64,000 nt of DNA from Methanobrevibacter millerae (GCF_900103415.1 NZ_FMXB01000001.1:124001-188000), one strand, 5' to 3'; counted from the stretch's first letter, positions 36,049-45,272 are shown. Notes: generated by a model not told the origin, from the letters alone. A program made the numbers and translations.

Positions 36049-36696
36049 TCAATATAATTTTTCACCAGAATACTCGTTTTCTTCCGTGTAGATTCTGATT
36101 AGCGTATCTACCGTATCCTCATACATTAACCTGTAGCCAATGGCTCCGCCAGCATCCGTTTTAACATTGTTTAATGATAAATCGCTGTTGGGACCACAGT
36201 TATTGATAATGTACCACATTCCATGGGGAGTGTAAATGAACAGTGATCCTTCGCCGTTTTTTGATTCGTTTTTAAAGCTGTCTTCAGGATCGTATATTTT
36301 TGTTGAATGAATTGCCAGTCTGCTTAAATCCTGCTTTGGTCTTGTTCCTTTCTTGAAAAGAAGGTTCAGCCAGTCATAGGTTTTATCCAGAAGTGCTTCC
36401 CTTTTTACGGGGTCATCAAGTGATGCATGTATATTGGCCCATTTCTTTTCAATGGTTTTTTCGATTCCCAGTATCTCTTCGACTTTTGAAACGTCCTTTT
36501 CAAGGCATCTGTAGCCTTCAGGTCTTCCGGTGACTTTAATGATGCCATCCACAAAGTCCTTTCTTCTGAAATTTCTCATGTATGGCTTTACTTTCTCAAA
36601 TTCCTCATCTGGAATCCTCTTATTCAGGCCGTATAAATATCCGTATTCGTTGGCGTCATAACACTTTGTTTCCAATCTCAAATCTTCATCGGTCAT
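36049..36696 (-). CDS. Conserved hypothetical protein
   Basis: 215 residues, soluble and charged, with no signal peptide or membrane segment. I recognise no domain. A segment YTPHGMWYIINNCGPNSDLS may be a beta hairpin region. It converges with the flavin reductase gene over six bases and diverges from xseA, so it has its own promoter in the ~90-base gap. Confidence 0.65.
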   Translation of the reverse strand: MTDEDLRLETKCYDANEYGYLYGLNKRIPDEEFEKVKPYMRNFRRKDFVDGIIKVTGRPEGYRCLEKDVSKVEEILGIEKTIEKKWANIHASLDDPVKREALLDKTYDWLNLLFKKGTRPKQDLSRLAIHSTKIYDPEDSFKNESKNGEGSLFIYTPHGMWYIINNCGPNSDLSLNNVKTDAGGAIGYRLMYEDTVDTLIRIYTEENEYSGEKLY

Positions 36697-36793
36697 GTTA
36701 TCATTTCCTAATTAATATTTTATTGATTAAGCTATTTAAAAGGAAAAGATTATTGTACTAATTAATGCTAAAGTATTAACCAAGGTGATATTA

Positions 36794-38044
36794 ATGGACG
36801 GGGAGTATATCACTGTATCTGAAATCACGGATTATATTGTTAGGCTCATCGGCAGTGATTCGAATTTAAAGCATGTCTTTATCAAGGGAGAGCTGTCTAA
36901 TGTTAAATTATATAGAAGCGGGCATTTGTATTTCACTTTAAAGGATGAAAACAGCCAAATCAAGGGAGTGATGTTCGGCGCTCGCCATAGACTTAAATTC
37001 AAGCCCGAAGATGGTATGAAAGTACTAATCGAAGGAAAAATCGAGGTCTATAAGAATTATGGAACCTATCAGTTGTATGTAAGCGAGATTTCCAAAGACG
37101 GTATCGGTGATTTGCACAGGAAATACGAAAAATTAAAGGAAAAACTTAATAAAGAAGGTCTCTTTGACCCTGCACACAAAAAGAAAATTCCTAATTTTCC
37201 AAAAAGAATCGGCGTTGTAACTGCTGCAAACGGTGCAGCCATTAGAGACATCATAATAACCATTAAGAGACGCTGGCCATTGTGTGAAGTAATCCTTTTC
37301 CCTTCACTGGTTCAGGGAGAAAATGCGGCCCAAAACATTGTATATCAAATCAAAAGGTCTGAAAACTTTGATTTGGATACTCTGATTGTTGGAAGGGGAG
37401 GAGGAAGCATTGAGGATTTGTGGTCATTCAACGAGGAAATCGTTGCAAGAGCAATTTATGAATGCCGCACGCCTGTAATAAGTGCAGTAGGTCATGAAAT
37501 CGATTTCACGATAGCTGATTTTGTCGCTGATTTGAGGGCGGCCACTCCGACAGCAGCAGCTGAGATTGCAGTTCCGCCTTATGCTGAAATCAGAAACGGC
37601 GTGGACCAGCTCGAGTCAAGGGCAAACCTTACCATCAACAAAAAACTTGATGAAAACAAGGCCAAACTGGAAGCCATTGTCTCAAAAAGACTGTTTAAAA
37701 ATCCTCGCGAAATCTATGCTCCTAAGGAAATGATGCTTGACAATATTGTCAATCGCCTGGAGCATTCATCAGATTCATTGATTATGAAAAATAATGCAAA
37801 ATTGGATTTGATTAAAAATTCAAAGGTATTTAAGAATCCACAAGAGATTTTTGCAAAGCAGAAAGAAAGCTATCTCTTGCAGTTCTCCAAACTGGAGATT
37901 TTAAATCCATTGAATACTTTAAAAAGAGGTTATACTTTAGCGAAAAGTGATGGAAAGGTTATTTCAAGTTCAAAGCAGTTGAAATCTGGTGACGTACTGG
38001 AAGTTGAATTTATGGATGGTAACGTTAATACGAAGGTGATTTAG
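36794..38044 (+). CDS. xseA: Exodeoxyribonuclease VII large subunit
   Basis: ExoVII degrades single-stranded DNA; the large subunit carries catalysis. About 416 residues with an N-terminal OB fold (FIKGELSNVKLYRSGHLYFT) and the catalytic block containing GVVTAANGAAIRDI, VGRGGGSIEDLWSFN and SAVGHEIDFTIADFVADLRA. GGTGAT (about 36784-36789) points to ATG 36794, not GTG 36785. Mainly a bacterial enzyme; presence in methanogens points to old transfer. xseB follows at once. Confidence 0.93.
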   Translation: MDGEYITVSEITDYIVRLIGSDSNLKHVFIKGELSNVKLYRSGHLYFTLKDENSQIKGVMFGARHRLKFKPEDGMKVLIEGKIEVYKNYGTYQLYVSEISKDGIGDLHRKYEKLKEKLNKEGLFDPAHKKKIPNFPKRIGVVTAANGAAIRDIIITIKRRWPLCEVILFPSLVQGENAAQNIVYQIKRSENFDLDTLIVGRGGGSIEDLWSFNEEIVARAIYECRTPVISAVGHEIDFTIADFVADLRAATPTAAAEIAVPPYAEIRNGVDQLESRANLTINKKLDENKAKLEAIVSKRLFKNPREIYAPKEMMLDNIVNRLEHSSDSLIMKNNAKLDLIKNSKVFKNPQEIFAKQKESYLLQFSKLEILNPLNTLKRGYTLAKSDGKVISSSKQLKSGDVLEVEFMDGNVNTKVI

Positions 38045-38045
38045 T

Positions 38046-38261
38046 ATGGAAAATGATAGTTTTGAAGATAATTTAAAAGAATTGGAAGAAATCGTTGCAA
38101 AATTGGAAAAAGGTGACGTTCCATTGGATGATGCGATTGAAGAGTTTAAAAAAGCCATGGATTTGGTAAAAGCTTGTGACGATAAACTGAAAGACGCCCA
38201 GGATACCATAGCAAAAATAGTTAATGACAATGGTGAAATAGTCGATTTTGACGTTGAATAA
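38046..38261 (+). CDS. xseB: Exodeoxyribonuclease VII small subunit
   Basis: 71 residues, helical hairpin, with FEDNLKELEEIVAKLEKGDVPLDDAIEEFKKA in two parts: FEDNLKELEEIV and the LEKGDVPLDDAIEEFKKA block that defines XseB. One base separates it from xseA, fitting stoichiometric co-expression of the complex. Confidence 0.95.
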   Translation: MENDSFEDNLKELEEIVAKLEKGDVPLDDAIEEFKKAMDLVKACDDKLKDAQDTIAKIVNDNGEIVDFDVE

Positions 38262-38273
38262 ATTTGTGATAAT

Positions 38274-38711
38274 ATGAACAATAGCGTTTTGGGTCTTTTC
38301 CTGCCTGTATTGATGGTCGTTTTGGCAAATACGATGTATAACGTCTGCACCAAATCAACGCCTTCAGAGGTAAATCCGTTCATTACGCTGTTTTTCACAT
38401 ATCTGGTTGCTGCGGCAGTTACTTTGGTATTGTTTTTCCTTTTCGGAAATTCAAGTGACATAACCTGTGAGATAGCTAACGTCAACTGGACTTCAATCGT
38501 TTTGGGAATTTCAATCGTTGGGCTTGAAACCGGCTATATACTGATGTATCGTGCGGGATGGAAAGTAAGCAACGGATCCATTGTTGCCAATATCTGCCTT
38601 GCGATTACGCTTCTTTTTGTCGGATACATCCTATATAAGGAGAATATTAATTTAAAGCAGATTTTAGGCATTGTTGTCTGCATGATAGGCCTAATCCTCA
38701 TAACGAATTAA
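38274..38711 (+). CDS. Half-size EamA/DMT-type membrane protein
   Basis: 145 residues with four to five hydrophobic segments (LFLPVLMVVLANTMYNV, LFFTYLVAAAVTLVLFFLF, TSIVLGISIVGLETGYILM, VANICLAITLLFVGYIL, LGIVVCMIGLILI). It looks like one half of an EamA transporter, which would work as a dimer. It is 12 bases downstream of xseB and may be cotranscribed. Substrate unknown. Confidence 0.75.
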   Translation: MNNSVLGLFLPVLMVVLANTMYNVCTKSTPSEVNPFITLFFTYLVAAAVTLVLFFLFGNSSDITCEIANVNWTSIVLGISIVGLETGYILMYRAGWKVSNGSIVANICLAITLLFVGYILYKENINLKQILGIVVCMIGLILITN

Positions 38712-38772
38712 CATAACTTTTATTTAATATGAACTAAAAACAATATTATATTTAATTTTAATGGGCGAAAAT

Positions 38773-39762
38773 ATGATAATCAGAACACCTGCTAGAATAC
38801 ACATAACCTTATTGGATTTAAATGGTTCTTATGGTAGAATTGACGGGGGAATAGGATTTTCCTTGCAAAACCCTCAGTTTATTTTAGAAAGCACTCAAAC
38901 TGAAAGCGGAGTTACCGTTGAATTTGATGAAAGCATTACTGATGAAGAAGCTATTGAAGAATGTAACCTGAAAATTAGACAGGCTTATGAAGACATCTGC
39001 AGTCATTTCGATTTGGATATTGGATTCAACTTTAAGGTTCACAACGCCTTTTCAGCACATTCAGGTTTCGGATCCGGAACTCAGATTGCCCTTGCAACGG
39101 CTAAGTTAATCTGTGAAACTGTCGGAATCGAAAAGGGATCAGTTGAACTGTCCACAATCGTTGGAAGGGGAGGAACCTCAGGTATTGGAACTTACGGCTT
39201 TGAAGACGGAGGATTCATAGCTGACGGAGGACACAGTTTAAAGGAAAAGGCAACATTCCTGCCTTCTTCAGCATCAAGTGCATCTCCACCGCCACTTATT
39301 GGAAGATATGAGTTTCCACAGGAATGGGATGTGCTGGTAGCCATTCCACCATACGGACTTTCAATTCACGACGGTGAAGAGATTAATTTATTCCAGAAAT
39401 TCTGTCCGCTTCCGCAAAGGGAAGTCGAACAGCTCTCACACATCGTTTTCATGAATATGATTCCTGCAATGCTTGAAAAGGATATTGAAGCTTTCGGCAA
39501 ATGCATTGATGAAATTCACAAAAGAGGTTTCCAGAAGGCTGAATTAACGTTATACGATGAAAGGATGCATAATCTGATGCAGCATTTGCGCGATAACGGT
39601 GCATACGGTGTTGGTATGAGTTCATTCGGACCTACAATTTATTCCGTTGTAGATGATAGAAACCGTGAAAGCGTCTTAAAAGCAACCAGGGAATTTTTGG
39701 GCGAAGACGCTCCAATATTTATAACTAAAGGTCAAAACAGTGGTTATGTAATAGAAAAATAA
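38773..39762 (+). CDS. Beta-RFAP synthase (methanopterin biosynthesis)
   Basis: Beta-ribofuranosylaminobenzene 5'-phosphate synthase joins p-hydroxybenzoate or p-aminobenzoate to PRPP, the first committed step of the methanopterin arm. It belongs to the GHMP-like superfamily: MIIRTPARIHITLLDLNG, SAHSGFGSGTQIALA and GRGGTSGIGTYGFE are visible. About 329 residues. GGCGA at 38764 spaced four bases before ATG 38773 favours that start; the in-frame ATG 38761 is an alternative. Confidence 0.9.
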   Translation: MIIRTPARIHITLLDLNGSYGRIDGGIGFSLQNPQFILESTQTESGVTVEFDESITDEEAIEECNLKIRQAYEDICSHFDLDIGFNFKVHNAFSAHSGFGSGTQIALATAKLICETVGIEKGSVELSTIVGRGGTSGIGTYGFEDGGFIADGGHSLKEKATFLPSSASSASPPPLIGRYEFPQEWDVLVAIPPYGLSIHDGEEINLFQKFCPLPQREVEQLSHIVFMNMIPAMLEKDIEAFGKCIDEIHKRGFQKAELTLYDERMHNLMQHLRDNGAYGVGMSSFGPTIYSVVDDRNRESVLKATREFLGEDAPIFITKGQNSGYVIEK

Positions 39763-39785
39763 TCACTTTTTCAATTCTTTTTTTT

Positions 39786-40499
39786 TTAATCAAAATCCTT
39801 ATAGCAGATTTCTTCGTAAGTGCAGAATCTGCAAATGTACTGTCTGTTTTTCGGGAATTTTCCGGCATTTACTTTCTCTCTTACTTTATATAATGTATCT
39901 ATTCCCTCTTCTAGCTCTTTTGAGTGCATGAATTTCCTTTTGTTTTCCTCGTCTTCAAAGTACAAAACTCTCAGCTTATTGTCCTTTGTGAAAAATATTC
40001 CTGCACCGATGACGTCACGGTCATAGGCGCTTTCAACAAGCATCTTGTAGTATCCAAGCTCCAGGCGGCACTTGCTGAACGAGGATGAGGAACCTGTCTT
40101 GTAGTCTATTACTATCAGTTCTCCTGAGGAATTTTCCAAAATCAAATCGGTAATGCCCGTAAAGTTATGGGTTTCATTTGTAAGGTATTCCTCCTGGCTG
40201 AAAATCTTAAAGTCCTTTTCAATCAGCGCCAGCTTAAAAAAGTCAGACAGGCTTTCAAGATGAACGTCAATGTCATCAACGCCGATGTTCAGCTGCTCGG
40301 ATATCAAATCAAGGAAGTATCTCGGATTTTCCTGAGGGTTGTCCCCGTATATTTCGGCGTACTTTTCAGCTATTAGATGAACGTCGCTTCCCAGTGCCAT
40401 GTATTCGTTTGGAGGGACTTCAATCTCGTCGATATAACGGTATTTGAATTCCCTAGGACATTTGATATAAGTGTTTATTTTCGATTTTGACATTCGCAT
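39786..40499 (-). CDS. Cas4/RecB-like PD-(D/E)XK nuclease with Fe-S cysteines
   Basis: 237 residues. The nuclease core shows GITDLILE (catalytic Asp) and VIDYKTG (E/D-x-K type), and four cysteines, one early in YIKCPREFKYRY and three in CRFCTYEEIC, would bind a 4Fe-4S cluster as in Cas4 and AddB. There is no CRISPR array or cas gene nearby, so this is a stand-alone Cas4-like exonuclease, probably in DNA repair. Confidence 0.83.
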   Translation of the reverse strand: MRMSKSKINTYIKCPREFKYRYIDEIEVPPNEYMALGSDVHLIAEKYAEIYGDNPQENPRYFLDLISEQLNIGVDDIDVHLESLSDFFKLALIEKDFKIFSQEEYLTNETHNFTGITDLILENSSGELIVIDYKTGSSSSFSKCRLELGYYKMLVESAYDRDVIGAGIFFTKDNKLRVLYFEDEENKRKFMHSKELEEGIDTLYKVREKVNAGKFPKNRQYICRFCTYEEICYKDFD

Positions 40500-40655
40500 A
40501 TTCTATTATTTGATTAACAAATTATTAAAAATGATAGCATTAAATATTCTTTTTTATAAAGATAACTATGATTCAGATTTAATATTTAATAGGAAATTCG
40601 ATAGATTGGAAGAAATGATTGAGAAAAACAAAGGATTAATATTTTTGGTGAAACT

Positions 40656-41585
40656 ATGAGAACTATGGAATGGGAAGACAATAGATTGAAATTAATAGAC
40701 CAGACGAAACTTCCGGATGAATTGACTTACGTTTACTGCGAAAATTATCATGAGGTCATTGTGGCAATCCGAGACATGATTGTTCGTGGCGCTCCGGCAA
40801 TCGGTGTTGCCGCAGGATTTGGAATGGCTCTTGCCTATCTGGATGGCGAGGATTTGGATAAGGCAGCCGATGAAATCAAGGCCGCAAGACCAACGGCCAT
40901 CAATCTCTTCTGGGCAGTTGACAGGGTATTGGGTAGCGATAATCCCCTTGACGAAGCCCTGAAGATGTATCAGGAAGACATCGATACCAACATGGCAATC
41001 GGAAAGTACGGCGCTGAGGTAATCGATGACGGCGATACGGTATTGACACACTGCAATGCTGGAGCTCTTGCATGTGTTGATTACGGAACCGCCCTTGGAG
41101 TATTCAGGGCAGCCCGTGATGCAGGAAAAAGCATTAACGTAATATGTGATGAAACAAGGCCAAGAGGCCAGGGTGCCAGCTTGAGCGTTTGGGAAATGCA
41201 GCAGGAAAACATTCCGGTCAAACTGATTCCGGATGTCGCTTCAGGATTTCTGATGTCTCAGGGAAAAATCGACAAGGTCGTAATCGGCGCAGACAGGATT
41301 GCAAAAGGCGGTGTCGTCAACAAGATTGGTTCATTCATGGTTGCGATGGCAGCAAAACAGCATGACGTTCCATTCTATGTGGCAGCTCCCCTATCAACCT
41401 TTGATTTTGACGCATCAATCTTTGATACGGTTATAGAAGAGCGTGATGGCGATGAGGTAAGGTATTATGGTGGTGCCAGGATCTGTCCTGAAGGCACTGA
41501 AGTAATCAATCCGGCTTTCGACATCACTCCTAGCGAATTCATTACCGGTATCATTACTGAAAACGGCATTATTGATCCTATTTAA
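40656..41585 (+). CDS. mtnA: Methylthioribose-1-phosphate isomerase / eIF2B-like
   Basis: 309 residues of the MtnA/aIF2B superfamily. It shows VRGAPAIGVAAGFGMALA, LTHCNAGALACVDYGTA with the catalytic Cys, and VVIGADRIAKGGVVNKIG with the catalytic Asp. It is shorter than most MtnA proteins (about 340-360), so related ribose-1,5-bisphosphate isomerase or aIF2B-like roles are possible, but the Cys and Asp favour isomerase activity. GGTGAA precedes ATG 40656. Confidence 0.85.
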   Translation: MRTMEWEDNRLKLIDQTKLPDELTYVYCENYHEVIVAIRDMIVRGAPAIGVAAGFGMALAYLDGEDLDKAADEIKAARPTAINLFWAVDRVLGSDNPLDEALKMYQEDIDTNMAIGKYGAEVIDDGDTVLTHCNAGALACVDYGTALGVFRAARDAGKSINVICDETRPRGQGASLSVWEMQQENIPVKLIPDVASGFLMSQGKIDKVVIGADRIAKGGVVNKIGSFMVAMAAKQHDVPFYVAAPLSTFDFDASIFDTVIEERDGDEVRYYGGARICPEGTEVINPAFDITPSEFITGIITENGIIDPI

Positions 41586-41601
41586 AATAAATGAAATAAT
41601 T

Positions 41602-42795
41602 CTAATCACGGATAATGGTCTTGTTTTCCCACGTAGTTAACTTATAGCCGTTTTTTTGATGTTCAATATTTTCCATAGGCACCAGAGGTATTTTGCCGAG
41701 CCCACCGGGGGAATTGAACACGTATGTCGGCTTGCACATTCCGCTGGTTCTTCCTTCCAGATGCTTCATAATCTCCAGACCTTTTTCAATATCGACCTGG
41801 AAGTGCTTGGTGCCCTTGATGTCTTTTGGATGGAAGAGATAATACGGTATTACGCGGTATTTCTGCAGTTCCTCATTTGTCTTTTGAATGCAGTATTTGT
41901 CGTCATTAATGTTATGCAACAACACCATCTGATTTCTTACGAGAACTCCATGGTCAGTCAATGTATCGACAGCCCTTACGGCCTCCGGAGTAATCTCGCA
42001 GGCATGATTGAACTGCGTTGACACGTTAACCTTATACTTTCTAAGAAGAACGGCCAGTTCATTGTCAATTCTGAATGGAAGGGTTGCCAGTGTCCTTGTT
42101 CCGACTCTCATCACATCAACATGATTTATCTGGGACAATCTATTAAATATGTACTCCAATTTATCGTTCGGCAATAGCAATGCGTCTCCGCCGGTAACCA
42201 GCACTTCCCTTATGCTTTCATGATTTTCAATGAATTCTATTGATTCGTCAATGTCTGATTTGGAAGTGTGCTTTTCGGTGTTTCCGATTAGTCTGCGGCG
42301 CTGGCAGTGTCTGCAAAGCATCGGGCAGGCATTGGTGACATTGATTATCAGCTTGTTGGGATATCTTCTTGTGATTTTTCCTAAAGGATTGGACTGTTCC
42401 TCCTTCATGGGATCAAGCTCTCCGTCCTCATCCAGTTCCTCAATGTTCGGAATGGACTGCAGCTTTATGGGACAGTCGGGATTGTCAAAATCAATAAGTG
42501 AAAAGTAATATGGAGTTATTGCAAATCTGTATCTTTCGCTGACTTCTTTAATGTGTTCGTATTCATCATCTGAAAGGCTTGTGTATTTTGAAATTTCGTC
42601 AGCTGTACAAATGCGATTCTTTAATTGCCATTTCGGATTGTTCCAGTCTTCTTCACCTGCATTCAATTCATTCAGGATTTTACTTTTGTTATTTTCATAT
42701 ATTTTTTTAGAAAATTCGCTAAAACCGGTTCTAACCTTTGACTTGTGCTTCATATCGTCAATAGCTATTTCATCAAGCTCTCTGGAACGAATCAA
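41602..42795 (-). CDS. eam: KamA-family radical SAM aminomutase, probable glutamate 2,3-aminomutase
   Basis: 397 residues. It has the radical SAM motif CPMLCRHC (157-164), a PLP site region and TSGMCKPTYVFNSPGGLGKIP near the C-terminus. Lysine 2,3-aminomutase binds the substrate side chain with two Asp; here the aligned positions are Lys324 (FHPKDIKG) and Asn361 (VFNSPGG), the pair known from glutamate 2,3-aminomutase. The product would be beta-glutamate, an osmolyte in methanogens. Start is TTG 42795 or possibly ATT 42822, which is in frame behind GGAGTGA (42826-42832). Confidence 0.8.
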   Translation of the reverse strand: MIRSRELDEIAIDDMKHKSKVRTGFSEFSKKIYENNKSKILNELNAGEEDWNNPKWQLKNRICTADEISKYTSLSDDEYEHIKEVSERYRFAITPYYFSLIDFDNPDCPIKLQSIPNIEELDEDGELDPMKEEQSNPLGKITRRYPNKLIINVTNACPMLCRHCQRRRLIGNTEKHTSKSDIDESIEFIENHESIREVLVTGGDALLLPNDKLEYIFNRLSQINHVDVMRVGTRTLATLPFRIDNELAVLLRKYKVNVSTQFNHACEITPEAVRAVDTLTDHGVLVRNQMVLLHNINDDKYCIQKTNEELQKYRVIPYYLFHPKDIKGTKHFQVDIEKGLEIMKHLEGRTSGMCKPTYVFNSPGGLGKIPLVPMENIEHQKNGYKLTTWENKTIIRD

Positions 42796-42844
42796 TGATT
42801 TTTCTCTATTGATGTTTATAATATCTCACTCCATATTGAATATC

Positions 42845-42879
42845 TTTTTTATATGATTATGATTTTGTTCATGAACAAA
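42845..42879 (-). promoter_or_regulatory. Promoter of the aminomutase gene with 16-bp palindrome
   Basis: TTTGTTCATGAACAAA (42864-42879) is a perfect palindrome. On the minus strand it is followed by a TATA-like CATATAAAAAA near 42845-42856, then the start region. It thus covers the position of the BRE. A dimeric regulator controlling beta-glutamate synthesis is a natural reading, unproven. Confidence 0.5.
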
Positions 42880-42940
42880 TATATATTTTTTTTCATACCT
42901 AAATTTTCAATAGATTTTTTTTCGCATAATGAAATGGTGG

Positions 42941-43942
42941 TCATTTGGAAGTTATCCTTGCATCGATTGCCACGTGCCACTCTCCTGGGGATGTGGACTT
43001 GACCTTTCGTGTATTTGTTATCTCAACGTTTTTGCCGGCTTTCAATGCAGCATCACTTAACCTTTTTGTACCCTGTTCATACCCATCTGAGAATTCATAA
43101 TAGTTGATTGTTCCACCATCTTCAATCAGATTCATTGCAACATCAAGGAAATCATAGGCAAGGCCGGGAAGGTTCATGATTATCCTGTCGAACTTGCATT
43201 TAAATGATGAAGATATTTCTCTCGCATCGCCGCAGATGGCTTCAACGTTTTTGAGCTTGTTTAACCTGATGTTTTCTTTGAAATACTTTATCGCATTTTC
43301 ATTGATGTCAACGCCGGTAATCTCAACGTCATTGTTTCTGGCTATCACCACCGGAAACGGACCTATTCCGCAGAACATGTCCAGAATATTTTCTCCGTCA
43401 TGAACGCTATCGCTTACGCGTTTTCTTTCGGTTGCAAGCCTTGGTGAAAAGTAGACTTCGCAGACGTTAAGCTTCAGTCTTGCCCCATGCTCCTTGTGGA
43501 TTGTAATGGGATTGTCCTCACCGGCAATCAGCTCCAGGTCCCTTATTCTGATGGTTCCATGCACGGCGCTTTTCTTCATGTAGATTGACCTTCTTTTGGT
43601 GAAGTCCAGCGTTGCCTTTCCTATAATGTTTTTCTTTTCTTCCAGTTCATCGGGAATCTCTAAAATAACAATATCGCCGATAGTGTCGAAGGAAGTTTTC
43701 AGATTCTCGATTTCTTCTTCGCTCAGTTCGTCTTCAAGCAGTTCGGAGAAATTGTGGGGATGGGTATTTAGCTCTTCCAGGTCAGCATCGACGATTTCAT
43801 AGCCTTCAATATCTTCCTTCACCGGAATGTAACCGTAGTCCTTTTCGGCTTTTATGCGGTAATCCATTCTCATTAATTCCTTTTCAATTAACTCCTTTCG
43901 AACGTCATTAAGCTTTTTTAATGGAACCTTCACTGATTTCAT
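42941..43942 (-). CDS. trm5: tRNA (guanine-37-N1)-methyltransferase Trm5
   Basis: 333 residues. Class I methyltransferase with motif I DMFCGIGPFPV, GVDINENAIKYFKENI, and the MNLPGLAYDF catalytic loop. The N-terminal D1/D2 region (residues 1-110) is present, so it is the full Trm5b-like form. It makes m1G37 in tRNA, which prevents frameshifts. It has the head-to-head neighbour dph5 with ~39 bases between starts. Confidence 0.9.
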   Translation of the reverse strand: MKSVKVPLKKLNDVRKELIEKELMRMDYRIKAEKDYGYIPVKEDIEGYEIVDADLEELNTHPHNFSELLEDELSEEEIENLKTSFDTIGDIVILEIPDELEEKKNIIGKATLDFTKRRSIYMKKSAVHGTIRIRDLELIAGEDNPITIHKEHGARLKLNVCEVYFSPRLATERKRVSDSVHDGENILDMFCGIGPFPVVIARNNDVEITGVDINENAIKYFKENIRLNKLKNVEAICGDAREISSSFKCKFDRIIMNLPGLAYDFLDVAMNLIEDGGTINYYEFSDGYEQGTKRLSDAALKAGKNVEITNTRKVKSTSPGEWHVAIDARITSK

Positions 43943-43981
43943 AATAACTTTTTTATGTTTTATTCAATATATATTAATATC

Positions 43982-44773
43982 ATGTTTTATTTAGTAGGTT
44001 TAGGTTTATTTGATGAAAAGGATATTTCCCTAAAGGGTTTGGAATGTTTAAAAAATGTAGATAAGATTTATGCCGAATTCTTCACTTCCCGCTTGTTCGG
44101 TTCAAGTTTTGATGAAATTGAATCCTTAATCGGTAAAAAGATTGAGGTTCTTGTCAGGGGTGAAGTCGAAGAGGAGCACAAATTCATTGAAGAGGCAAGG
44201 GATTCTGACGTTGCGCTGATTACCGGAGGAGATCCCCTTATTGCAACTACTCACAGTGATTTTCTTATTCAGTGCTCCAAAAAGGGAATAGAATATGAGG
44301 TCATTCACGGATCATCAATTTTATCTTCCGCTCCGGCTATTTCCGGGCTTCAGGGATACAAGTTCGGTAAGGTGACAACCATTCCGTTCCCGGACTATAA
44401 TTTCTATCCTAAATCTCCATATATGGCAATTGAAGAGAACCTGAAGTCAAATCTTCACACCCTCGTTCTGCTTGACATTCAGGCACACAATGACCGCTAC
44501 ATGACGGTTAACGAAGGCCTGGAATACCTGATGAATATACGCGATAGTCTGGATTACGACGGATTGGTCGGTGAAGATACTCTGGCTGTAGGTATTGCCC
44601 GCGTAGGTTCAAGCGACGTTGTCGTAAAGGCGGGAAAAATATCTGATTTAATCGATTTTGACTTTGGAGGACCGCTTCACTGCATCGTTATACCTGCCGA
44701 ATTACATATCGTTGAGGCTGAGTATCTCGTTGAGATTGCAGGCGCCGATTCTTCCATTCTGGATGATGTTTAA
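43982..44773 (+). CDS. dph5: Diphthine synthase
   Basis: 264 residues of the tetrapyrrole-methylase fold. It opens MFYLVGLGLFDEKDISLKGL and carries GGDPLIATTH and the later TIPFPDYNFYPKSP stretch. It methylates the modified histidine of elongation factor 2 on the way to diphthamide. ATG 43982 is preceded by A/T-rich TATA-like sequence and no ribosome site, so the message is probably leaderless. ATG 43955 is in frame but unlike the family start. Confidence 0.93.
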   Translation: MFYLVGLGLFDEKDISLKGLECLKNVDKIYAEFFTSRLFGSSFDEIESLIGKKIEVLVRGEVEEEHKFIEEARDSDVALITGGDPLIATTHSDFLIQCSKKGIEYEVIHGSSILSSAPAISGLQGYKFGKVTTIPFPDYNFYPKSPYMAIEENLKSNLHTLVLLDIQAHNDRYMTVNEGLEYLMNIRDSLDYDGLVGEDTLAVGIARVGSSDVVVKAGKISDLIDFDFGGPLHCIVIPAELHIVEAEYLVEIAGADSSILDDV

Positions 44774-44780
44774 TAAAAAA

Positions 44781-44898
44781 TAGGGGAAGAAGAAGTAGAG
44801 ATTTACTGTCTACTTCATTCTGTTTGGTGTATTGAACAAATCTGGAGATTAAATAATATTAAATTTGTTCTATTAGACATGAAGTTTTTTTCATATCG
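44781..44898 (-). ncRNA. Candidate small RNA, copy 1
   Basis: Read on the minus strand: a TATA box TTTATATA (plus 44919-44928 region) with an A/G-rich BRE, then ~25 bases later the conserved AAACGAT, a stem ATGAA/TTCAT, a stem with arms 44863-44870 and 44834-44841, and a final stem GAAGTAGA/TCTACTTC (44809-44816 and 44792-44799) followed by pyrimidines and six T. The second stem differs from copy 2 in sequence but pairs in both. Its loop carries AATCTCCA, complementary to ribosome sites. Length about 118 nt. Confidence 0.55.
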
Positions 44899-45149
44899 TT
44901 TAATATTATGTTTTAATTATATATAAATCTTTTTATGGTAATACTCTATTATGATTAAAATTTTCTTGTTTTAGGCTTTAAATCCATATTTAATGATGTC
45001 TTGATTAGTATTTTTTAAAAATCACGGTTTTAATTCGAAATTTGGCTATAAAATCATTAAGTTAATTATTGATATTGTGTTTTTATTTGTTAAACGTTAA
45101 AATAAGCGATTGTGTTGGAGCAATAGTTATTTTTATGGTGTAGGTGATT

Positions 45150-45272
45150 AGGGGAGGGGGGAAGTAGAATCATTTAGTTCTACTTCGTGTTTTTAATTGC
45201 AATGAACTAAATTTGGAGATTATAAAATGATCGACTGATGTTCATTGTAGACATGAATTTTATTTCACATCG
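45150..45272 (-). ncRNA. Candidate small RNA, copy 2
   Basis: Same order as copy 1 on the minus strand: TTTATATA (plus 45294-45302 region), AAACGAT, TGAA/TTCA stem, a stem with arms 45240-45247 and 45200-45207 (different sequence from copy 1, still eight perfect pairs), the AATCTCCA loop, and the GAAGTAGA/TCTACTTC stem (45179-45186, 45161-45168). It ends in a C-rich tail, CCCCCCTCCCC, without a T-run, so its terminator is weaker than copy 1. Confidence 0.55.

Noticed and set aside
39786-40499. CRISPR-associated cas4
   Set aside because: The protein is Cas4-like, but no array or other cas gene lies within the window, so the cas label is not supported.
40471-40659. 62-codon frame before mtnA
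   Set aside because: No ribosome site and it starts inside the divergent nuclease gene; probably leader sequence, although its stop overlaps the mtnA ATG.
41602-42795. Lysine 2,3-aminomutase (ablA)
   Set aside because: The two Asp that bind the lysine side chain are replaced by Lys and Asn, and no ablB gene is adjacent.
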